49,649 nucleotides of DNA from Lentisphaeria bacterium (GTDB taxonomy: Bacteria > Verrucomicrobiota > Lentisphaeria > Victivallales > UBA1829). This document shows positions 8,201-14,570 of the stretch, piece by piece; the stretch's first letter is position 1, and each line of letters begins with the position of its first letter. A program made the translations under genes and the position numbers. The stretch spans positions 1 to 49,649 of the forward strand of contig JAFSZN010000144.1 of the NCBI GenBank assembly GCA_017455665.1, given 5' to 3'. The notes below the pieces were generated by a model. That model saw only the letters and a list, made by a program, of their open reading frames with translations. It was not told the origin of the DNA and made no database searches.

Positions 8201-11104
8201 TTCTCCCAGTACGATTTCCCCGGCATCGCCGCCCGTGTCGCCGAACACGATAAGGCGTTCTTCCTCGTCCGCTTCTTCAAGAACAATTCCCTGCTGAAAG
8301 AGCTCGCCGGACTGAAGAAGAACGGCGGGACGAAGCTGACCGTGTCCGAGCTGAAAGCGCTGCTCCCCGACGCGGAGGAATATGCGAATCTGTTCCGCAC
8401 GCTCGAATCCGGACGCGTTCAGGCGGAAGACCTGCTCGGCGCGTACTGGAACGCCGGTTCGCCGGACTGGAACGCCGTGGAAGTCATGCTGGCGGACGCG
8501 GAAACGATCATGGCGGTCGCTTCCCAGTTCGCGGACAGCGAATCGTTGTACGAAGCGCTCCGCGCCCTGCTCCCGGACGCCAAACGGAGCTTCGCCGAAT
8601 ATCTTCCCGCGATTCGGAAGCTTCAGGATGCGAACGACGGGTTCAAAACGGCGCTGGACGGTTTCGCCGCGCATGCGTCCGCGACATCCTCTATAGACAA
8701 TCTCGACGCGCTCCGCAACGCCGTTCAGGCGGTCATCGACCGCATCTCCGACCTGCGCGCCGGACTGCGCTATCTCGTCCTCGCGAAAGACGCGAAGGAA
8801 CGCGGCCTCGCAAACCTGACCGCCGCGCTCGAAAACGGCAGACTGGACCCGGCGGGATTCGCGGAGTCCTGCGGCGACGTCTTCGCCTCGGTCATGCTCG
8901 GGCAGATCCTGACCGCGTCCCCGGTCCTCAGCCAGTTCGACGGCGCCACGCACAACGACCGCATCCGCAAGTTCTCCGAGCTGGACGACAAGTACACGGC
9001 GCTCGCCCGCAGGATCGTTTTCGCGAAACTCGCGGCATCCCTCCCGAGGCGGCGTTCCGGCCCCTGCCCCGAAGGCACCGAACTCGGCATGCTCAAGCGC
9101 GAATGCGAAAAGCGCGCCCGACAGAAACCCGTCCGCCAGCTGCTCGAACAGATCCCGACGCTCGCGCCGATCCTCAAGCCGTGTTTCCTGATGAGCCCGC
9201 TCTCCGTGGCGCAGTATCTTCCGCCCGACGCCGCCCCGTTCGACCTGATCGTGTTCGACGAAGCCTCGCAGATCCCGGTCTGGGACGCCATCGGCGTGAT
9301 CGCGCGCGGCAAACAGCTGATCGTGGTCGGCGACCCGAAGCAGATGCCCCCGACCAACTTCTTCCAGAAGCAGGAGGCGGAGGACGCGGACGACGCCATG
9401 GAGGACGCCGGCGACCTCGAAAGCATCCTCGACGAGTGCATCGCCGCCGGCGTGTACCCGACCTACCTCAACTGGCATTACCGCAGCCGCCACGAATCCC
9501 TCATCGCCTTCAGCAATCATTACTACTACGAAGACCGCCTGTTCACGTTCCCCGCCGCGACCGCGTCCGACCATCTCGGCGTCCGCTTCGAGTTCGTCCC
9601 GGACGGCGTGTACGACCGCAAGTCCACGCGCACGAACCGCAAGGAGGCGGACGCCGTCGTGAAGTACATCTTCGACCGGCTCGAACACTCGCGCAAAAAG
9701 CGCTCCATCGGCGTCGTGACGTTCAGCCAGGCGCAGAAGGACCTGATCGAGGACCTGCTGGAGGACGAACGCGCGAAACACCCGGATCTTGAGCCGTATT
9801 TCAGTGACAAAAACCCGGAGCCGCTCTTCGTGAAAAACCTCGAAAACGTGCAGGGCGACGAACGCGACGTGATCCTGTTCTCCATCGGCTATGCCCCGGA
9901 CGCCGCGGGCAGGTTCGCCATGAACTTCGGCCCGCTGAACCGTCAGGGCGGCGAACGCCGTCTGAACGTGGCGATCACGCGCGCCAAGGAACAGGTCGTG
10001 GTGTTCTCCAGCATCCACGCGAACCAGATCGATCTCGCGCGCACCGGCGCGGTCGGCGCGGAGCACCTCAAATTCTTCCTCGACTACGCCGAAAAAGGCA
10101 TCCGCATCCAGCACAGGAACGATGCGGCGTCCGGCAAAAACGGCCTCGCCGCGCAGATCGCCGGATTCCTCGCCGAAAACGGCTACGAATCCGAACGCGA
10201 TTTCGGCAGCTCCGAATACCGCATCGACCTCGCCGTACGCAATCCCGACAAGCCCGAACAGTATCTGCTCGCCATCGAGTGCGACGGCTCTTCCTACGCC
10301 GCCCAGCGCACCACGCGCGACCGCGAACACCTCCGCCCGTCCGTTCTTCATTCGCTCGGCTGGCACACTTTCCGCGCCTGGAGCGTGGACTGGGCGTTCG
10401 CATGCAAGCACGCGGAACACGACCTGCTTCAGGTCCTCGACGAACTCAAGAACGCCCCGGAGACGCCGGAGCCAGAGCCGGAACCCGAGTCGAAGCCTGC
10501 GGAAACGGAAGCGCCTGAATCCAACGCGAAAACCAATGTGGAAAAACAGGAGGACGCGCCCCCTGCCCCGGCCGCCTCGCAGTTCAAAAAGGAATACACG
10601 GTCTGGCGTTCCGCCGAACCGCTCAACCCCGATCTTTTCTACGAGCCGGGGTCCCGCGCGCTGATCCGGCGGCAGATCGAGGAGATCGTTCAGACCGAAG
10701 GCCCGGTCTACGAAAGCCTGCTCAAAAAACGCATCACGAAGGCATGGGGATTCGCCCGCGCCGGAGGCAACATCGCCGCCGTCCTGCGCGAATGTCTCCC
10801 GGACAATCTGACCACGACGGCAAACGCCGACGAACCGGTCTGCTGGCCGCGCGGCACAGATCCCGCCGAATACTGTGACTACCGCGTCGGCACGGACCAC
10901 GACAGCAAGCGCGCCATCGACGAGATCCCGCCGGAGGAACTCGCGAACGCCATGTACGAGGTCCTCGTCGACTTCGCCTCATGCGACCGCGACGTACTGT
11001 TCCGCGAGACGATCCGGCTGTTCGGCCTCAACACGCTCACTGCGAAGGCGCGGCAGTATCTCGAGTACGCCATGACGGTGCTTCAGAATTCCGGCCGCAT
11101 CTGA
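5258..11104 (+). CDS. DUF4011 / SF1 helicase / REase-like nuclease / DUF3320 protein
   Basis: A 1948-residue multidomain protein. Residues 1-150 look like a beta-sandwich. Residues about 175-300 resemble a transglutaminase-like fold, with Cys233 in GTCLDTTVLFAS and His259 in TGHAYIG as possible catalytic residues. A DUF4011 segment follows (WTQKLLDLSLRNRLLNVRD, about 395-420). The SF1 helicase core is split by a long helical insert: Walker A GPPGTGKS at 702-709, Walker B FDEASQ with Asp1334-Glu1335, then GDPKQMPP, NWHYRSRHESL, VQGDERDV near 1531 and LNVAITRAKEQ near 1568. Next is a PD-(D/E)XK or Vsr/MTES-like nuclease with Asp1657 and Glu1674-Cys-Asp1676, a Pro/Glu-rich linker, and a DUF3320 domain (about 1805-1948). 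This architecture occurs in single-gene anti-phage candidates, which I recall as Hhe-type; defence is inferred. The ATG at 5258 has a modest AGGA 10 bases upstream. Confidence 0.9.
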   Translation: MTESEYSPVSPEPEAAPQLAAELDFLPFFNLAFQQNDVPAVRELKLTNQSAQPLAGLVCTFTSSPEMILPKTIHAEEIAPGETLALHDLGLELNVEFLTSLSEAVKGKLKLEVYWDGLTLCSQDYDVTAYAADQWTALSVMPELLAAFVTPNLDAVSELQARASEELRQATGDASIDGYRSNDRRRVYEICAAIYRAVYSWGIHYSLPPSSIGTPGQRIRFADNIFQYKLGTCLDTTVLFASVMEQCGLHPVILIHTGHAYIGCHLVDRYFPDIPMDDLQAIRKLVDLDEFLVLETTAVCSGSENATFSKAEATARTKHLNIDDEFQCAIDIFRARKSGIRPLPLRRSVNGLELDPVKNRVEKLGPEEMRSLQEEVDLSALDSAGTQSGRVRRWTQKLLDLSLRNRLLNVRDTKQIIPVACTDITALEDKLAADETISLNPLSSLLNEKDVHDLAMLRGSEVKTEIKALLDAELDQHRLWSILPAPELNKRLVAVYRQSKSDLEEGGVNTLFLAAGFLEWKMSERDAKSYLAPILLIPIQIRRKSVAEGFRISRLDEDTMINETLLELLRSQFQLTVPGLDPLPTDDSGVDVARVMQIFRQTLKDMKGWEVREEARIGLFSFGKFIMWNDMTVRQDDLRKNAIVNHLIEGGGLFDDGIEVFPPEEIAQHLDLKNLCCPMSADSSQLAAVIYSGMGKSFVLHGPPGTGKSQTITNIIAHNLALGRRVLFVSEKKAALDVVHNRLTKIGLKPFCLELHSNKAGKTDVLKQFAEALQIPESNPPAEWETVIASMEQTRDELNRYVHELHKVYPNGMSAYDCFSRTLGLTEAPDPGLAPEIDFLTQTREDRETAERLVADLAIAFRGTAPDALDALRILDPVPWSPVLENDILKSARALASASDTLKDSFAAVAPLLGMPPHSANIPAIRKTAELAALFPSTHDIPAKLVDAKFTAHAEFLKTYLANDRRRMALEDKLKAYRLDTFSQYDFPGIAARVAEHDKAFFLVRFFKNNSLLKELAGLKKNGGTKLTVSELKALLPDAEEYANLFRTLESGRVQAEDLLGAYWNAGSPDWNAVEVMLADAETIMAVASQFADSESLYEALRALLPDAKRSFAEYLPAIRKLQDANDGFKTALDGFAAHASATSSIDNLDALRNAVQAVIDRISDLRAGLRYLVLAKDAKERGLANLTAALENGRLDPAGFAESCGDVFASVMLGQILTASPVLSQFDGATHNDRIRKFSELDDKYTALARRIVFAKLAASLPRRRSGPCPEGTELGMLKRECEKRARQKPVRQLLEQIPTLAPILKPCFLMSPLSVAQYLPPDAAPFDLIVFDEASQIPVWDAIGVIARGKQLIVVGDPKQMPPTNFFQKQEAEDADDAMEDAGDLESILDECIAAGVYPTYLNWHYRSRHESLIAFSNHYYYEDRLFTFPAATASDHLGVRFEFVPDGVYDRKSTRTNRKEADAVVKYIFDRLEHSRKKRSIGVVTFSQAQKDLIEDLLEDERAKHPDLEPYFSDKNPEPLFVKNLENVQGDERDVILFSIGYAPDAAGRFAMNFGPLNRQGGERRLNVAITRAKEQVVVFSSIHANQIDLARTGAVGAEHLKFFLDYAEKGIRIQHRNDAASGKNGLAAQIAGFLAENGYESERDFGSSEYRIDLAVRNPDKPEQYLLAIECDGSSYAAQRTTRDREHLRPSVLHSLGWHTFRAWSVDWAFACKHAEHDLLQVLDELKNAPETPEPEPEPESKPAETEAPESNAKTNVEKQEDAPPAPAASQFKKEYTVWRSAEPLNPDLFYEPGSRALIRRQIEEIVQTEGPVYESLLKKRITKAWGFARAGGNIAAVLRECLPDNLTTTANADEPVCWPRGTDPAEYCDYRVGTDHDSKRAIDEIPPEELANAMYEVLVDFASCDRDVLFRETIRLFGLNTLTAKARQYLEYAMTVLQNSGRI

Positions 11105-11124
11105 GGCGCCGACCGACCGGCGCC
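11105..11124. repeat. GC-rich hairpin directly after the helicase stop
   Basis: GGCGCCG (11105-11111) and CGGCGCC (11118-11124) form a perfect 7-base stem with a 6-base loop. No T-run follows, so it is at best a Rho-independent terminator of weak form or an RNA 3'-end stabiliser. Confidence 0.5.
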
Positions 11125-11314
11125 CCGATGGGATCGACCAATACTGAAATGGGGTTTCATCTATCCTAAATATCATTTAATTTTACTTTATGATGATATA
11201 TTTTTCATTTTCTCTTTATTTGACTGAGAATCAAGGAAATATTTTTATAGAACCTTATATTGTTCCATCCGATCATCTCTGCAACTCGATAAAACATGCC
11301 GTTTTTTCGTGTTT

Positions 11315-11342
11315 TTGACCCAAAATAAACGCTATATATGAA
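11315..11342 (+). promoter_or_regulatory. Possible promoter of the sigma factor gene in an AT-rich gap
   Basis: The gap 11105-11478 contains no credible gene. From about 11165 to 11345 it is strikingly AT-rich against its surroundings. TTGACC (11315-11320), 16 bases and TATGAA (11337-11342) is the best promoter match; the -10 is poor. The resulting leader would be about 130 bases. Confidence 0.4.
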
Positions 11343-11478
11343 GGGATGTTTTTTCGTATCCGCGTGGTCCCCGCGCCCAAACAGCCGTCCGGACCCGATG
11401 CGACAATCCATCAGCCGCCCTTTCAGATGAACCGTTCATGCATTCAGGGAAATGCATCAGACATACAAGGAGATGTCC

Positions 11479-12675
11479 ATGAAGAGTAAAGCCAAGTCTT
11501 TTGCCCCGTCCGCCATGCCGGCGTTCCGGGTCACGATCACGACCGCGTCGGAAGCACCGGCTCTGGCGCCGGTGTTCGCCCCCCTGCCCCGCCCGGCAGT
11601 TGAAGCGCAAACGATCCCCGCGGCCGCCCGCAAATCCGCGATCCGCCCCGTCAGGAAGTCCGTACTGAAAGTCACGATCGACGCCCCGTCCGCAAAGATC
11701 AAAGAGAAAGCCGCGCCTGTGGACGGCGAAGAAGAAGATGTTTCCGCGATCGACCTCAGTAAATACATGGCGGGAGAGACCCGGGATCCGAAGCTCGACA
11801 AGAAGAACGCGAAAGCCGCGGCGAAGCAGGGATTCATCGCGAAAACCGACTCCATGAAGCTGTATATGAACGAAGTCGGACAGATCCCGCTGATCTCGCC
11901 GGAACAGGAAAAAGTGCTGGCGGCGCAGATCCACGGCGAAAACCGCGCCCTGCACGACGAAGCCTGCGCCACACTCATCAAGGCGAATCTGCGCCTGGTC
12001 GTGAAGATCGCCCACGATTTCAAGGGGTTCGGGCTCCCGCTCTGCGACCTGATCTCCGAAGGCAATCTCGGACTCGTGCGCGCGGTCGAGAAATTCGACC
12101 CCGCCAAAGGCGCGAAGTTCAGCTCCTACGCAGCCTGGTGGATCAAGCAGTCCATGCGCCGCGCCCTTGCCAACCAGGCGAGCGTGATCCGCATCCCCGT
12201 CCAGTCGGCAGGCAAGATCAACAAGATCAAGCTCGCCAACATGAAGCTGACCGAACAGCTCGGCCGCGCCCCCACGGACAACGAGCTCGCCGACAACCTC
12301 TCCCTCAGCGAACGCACCGTCGCCGCGCTCCGCCTTTCCGACCTGAAGACCATCTCGCTCCACGCCCCCATCCAGCAGGGCGAGGACGGCAGTTTCGAGG
12401 ACGTCATTTCCGACCGGAACGCCATGATGCCCGACCGCATCGTCGGCGACGAGGAATCCGTCCAGCGCCTCTTCTCGCTCCTCGGCGAACTCGACGCCCG
12501 CGAACGCCAGATCATTCAGCTGCGTTTCGGGCTCGACGGACGCCGTCCGAAAACCCTGGAGGAAGTCAGCCAGATGATCCATCGCACGCGCGAACGCGTC
12601 CGCCAGCTCCAGAACCAGGCGCTCGCCAAACTCCGTGCGAAACTCGCCGACGAAGTCGAGGCAATGGATCACTGA
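11479..12675 (+). CDS. RNA polymerase sigma-70 family factor (group 2-like)
   Basis: A 398-residue sigma factor with regions 1.2 to 4 but no recognisable region 1.1. Region 1.2 starts near residue 124 ([21 protein letters not shown]), region 2 near 165 ([13 protein letters not shown], then [21 protein letters not shown]), the -10 recognition part [17 protein letters not shown] at about 214-230, and region 4 near 325-390 ([17 protein letters not shown], then [20 protein letters not shown]). The region 4.2 helix differs from that of a housekeeping factor (usually GVTRERIRQIE), and the first 100 residues are a basic, Ala/Pro-rich extension. I read it as an alternative, RpoS/group-2-like factor rather than the main one. 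Of two in-frame starts, the ATG at 11479 has AAGGAG 5 bases upstream; the ATG at 11452 has none. No terminator separates it from the next gene. Confidence 0.9.
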   Translation: MKSKAKSFAPSAMPAFRVTITTASEAPALAPVFAPLPRPAVEAQTIPAAARKSAIRPVRKSVLKVTIDAPSAKIKEKAAPVDGEEEDVSAIDLSKYMAGETRDPKLDKKNAKAAAKQGFIAKTDSMKLYMNEVGQIPLISPEQEKVLAAQIHGENRALHDEACATLIKANLRLVVKIAHDFKGFGLPLCDLISEGNLGLVRAVEKFDPAKGAKFSSYAAWWIKQSMRRALANQASVIRIPVQSAGKINKIKLANMKLTEQLGRAPTDNELADNLSLSERTVAALRLSDLKTISLHAPIQQGEDGSFEDVISDRNAMMPDRIVGDEESVQRLFSLLGELDARERQIIQLRFGLDGRRPKTLEEVSQMIHRTRERVRQLQNQALAKLRAKLADEVEAMDH

Positions 12676-12753
12676 TCCTGTCTGCCGACGACGATGCAGA
12701 CCGGATCCACATCCAGCCCGTGCGAACGGCATTCCCGACAGTCCCCGCCGGAC

Positions 12754-14385
12754 ATGCGCCGGCGGAGGCTGTTCGTTCTTGTCTGCTGCATCCTGTTTGC
12801 GCTTCTGGCGGCGGTCCGGCTCCTGAACATCTGGAGCAACACGCCCGAATACGATGAAATATGGACGGTCCAGCACTACAAGGACCTTCCTGTCTCAGAT
12901 GTCTTTTCCGATGTTTCCACGCCGAACAACCATGTTCTGAACACGCTCGGCATCAAGTTCTTCCTCTTTCTGCTCCCTCACCACAACCTCTCCGTCAGGC
13001 TCACGGCATTCCTCGGGTTCTGCGGGCTTTTTCTCATCCTGCTCCGCGCGGTGCTCCTGCTGCTGAAACACGACACGGCGCGGAGCGCGGTCCTGACCGT
13101 CGTGCTCCTGAACGGGATGCTGCTCCACTACGCCGAAACGGCGCGCGGGTATTCGCTCCAGGCGTTTTTCGTGTTCGGGATCCTCTTTTCCCTGCTCTGT
13201 TTCGCGCTGCGGCCGCCGGAAAACCGCACGTTCAACGCCGTTATGTGGCTGCTGTGCGCGACGGGCGCATGCCTTTCCGTCTCGTCCGGGGTGCTGTACG
13301 TTGTGGTCCTGACCGGGCTCTGGGCGGCGCTGTTTGTGCCGTTCCGGGGAGGGATCAAACGGATATGGGATGACAACCGTCCGCTGATCCTCGCGGGCTT
13401 AGCCTGGGGCTTGTTCGCCCTTGCCTGGTACGGCGGCAATTACTCGCGTTTCGCGGAAGGCCGCGCAATGTTCGGCGATTCCTTCCATTCCCCCGCGCAG
13501 TATCTGTCCTATTGTATCCGATCGGCGCACGAAACGCGCCTCATCTGGACACTGCCGTGCCTTGCCGTCTGCGGCGTCCTCCTCCGGAAAACGCAGCACT
13601 GGCGCATCTGTGCGCTGACCGGCGGCGCGATGGTCCTGATGTTCGCTTCGGCGCTTGTCACGAAGGGAGGTCCCCCGCGGATCTATCTGCCGCTGTTCGC
13701 CCCGGCGGTCTTCGGGATCGGCGCCGCGGCGGACGAGCTTCTGGCAGAAAACCGGAAGCTCAGGAAAGCCGCCCTGTGGATCCTGCTGATCCTGGCGGCA
13801 GTCTGCATTTTCTGTTCGGACCGGGACCGCCGGAAAGCCGCTTCGCCGGACCTCGCCGCAGTGTTCCGGGAAGTCGTGAAGATGGACACGCGCATCTTCG
13901 TCTCCTACAAATCGACGGACCTGTATGTCCTGCGAATGCTGTTCGCCAATGCCGTCATCCCGGACAATTTCGAACGCCAGCGCGATCCCGAAATGCTTCT
14001 GCTGCTGCATGACGAGTTCATTTCCGCGGTTCATGTCGGCGATCCGCCCATTGAGGAATTCGTGGATCCGGGCGCGGCTCCCGTTTCCGAGGATTTCGTC
14101 GTGCCGGGGGAAGATGTCCGTTTCCGGCTTTACCGCCTGCGTCCGATTCGTCCGGGCGAGGCTCTCGACGGGAAAGCGCTCCTCTGCTTTACGGACGACA
14201 CCATCCCGGACGACATCAGGCACTGGCTGATCGACAACCTCGGAGTCGTGAACAGCATGATCTTCTCGCCGGAAACGCCGCGCATCTGCTACGGAGCGTC
14301 CGGCACGGGGCTGGATGCGGACAACCTGCTTCAGATGGAAGCGGCGGGTGGAAAGGGGATCTTCTTCCGGGTCGTCTCCGACTGA
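12754..14385 (+). CDS. GT39/PMT-like multi-pass membrane glycosyltransferase
   Basis: A 543-residue integral membrane protein with about ten hydrophobic segments in the first 380 residues and a soluble C-terminal domain of about 160 residues. The first non-cytoplasmic loop contains NTPEYDEIWTVQHYK; an acidic pair in this loop is the catalytic feature of the PMT/ArnT (GT39/GT83) superfamily, which transfers sugars from polyprenyl phosphate donors to glycans or proteins. RPPENRT and GGPPRIYLPLFAPA are in places where these enzymes have substrate-side loops. I start at ATG 12754 because it gives RRRR followed directly by a membrane segment; an upstream ATG at 12694 would add 20 polar residues. 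Neither has a clear ribosome site. It begins within 80 bases of the sigma factor gene and ends at a shared terminator. Substrate unknown. Confidence 0.72.
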   Translation: MRRRRLFVLVCCILFALLAAVRLLNIWSNTPEYDEIWTVQHYKDLPVSDVFSDVSTPNNHVLNTLGIKFFLFLLPHHNLSVRLTAFLGFCGLFLILLRAVLLLLKHDTARSAVLTVVLLNGMLLHYAETARGYSLQAFFVFGILFSLLCFALRPPENRTFNAVMWLLCATGACLSVSSGVLYVVVLTGLWAALFVPFRGGIKRIWDDNRPLILAGLAWGLFALAWYGGNYSRFAEGRAMFGDSFHSPAQYLSYCIRSAHETRLIWTLPCLAVCGVLLRKTQHWRICALTGGAMVLMFASALVTKGGPPRIYLPLFAPAVFGIGAAADELLAENRKLRKAALWILLILAAVCIFCSDRDRRKAASPDLAAVFREVVKMDTRIFVSYKSTDLYVLRMLFANAVIPDNFERQRDPEMLLLLHDEFISAVHVGDPPIEEFVDPGAAPVSEDFVVPGEDVRFRLYRLRPIRPGEALDGKALLCFTDDTIPDDIRHWLIDNLGVVNSMIFSPETPRICYGASGTGLDADNLLQMEAAGGKGIFFRVVSD

Positions 14386-14463
14386 CCCGGACCCGGCATC
14401 CTTTCTTTGCCGTCCGGCCTGGGGATGCCCCCTTCAAATCGACGGCAAAACGGCAAAAGCGCG

Positions 14464-14501
14464 AAACCCGCCGGCCAGGTGACCGACGGGTTCGTTTTTT
14501 T
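14464..14501. terminator. Shared bidirectional terminator of two convergent genes
   Basis: AACCCGCCGG (14465-14474) and CCGACGGGTT (14483-14492) form a stem with one mismatch, followed on the + strand by CGTTTTTTT and on the - strand by TTCGCGCTTTT. It lies between the GT39-like gene and the repeat protein gene, serving both. Confidence 0.75.
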
Positions 14502-14570
14502 CAGGGAGTTGTATCCCGTCCCGGATGCGGCACGCGAATGTGCAAACCGCATGCACGAAGCGGCGCCCGG

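Noticed and set aside
10361-10376. Sigma-54-like TGGCAC-N5-type sequence
   Set aside because: It is inside the helicase coding region, in no relation to a gene start, and the second half does not match TTGC.
5855-10900. A 1681-codon open frame on the - strand opposite the helicase gene
   Set aside because: Same reason: an antisense shadow without motifs, while the + strand frame has complete helicase motifs in order.
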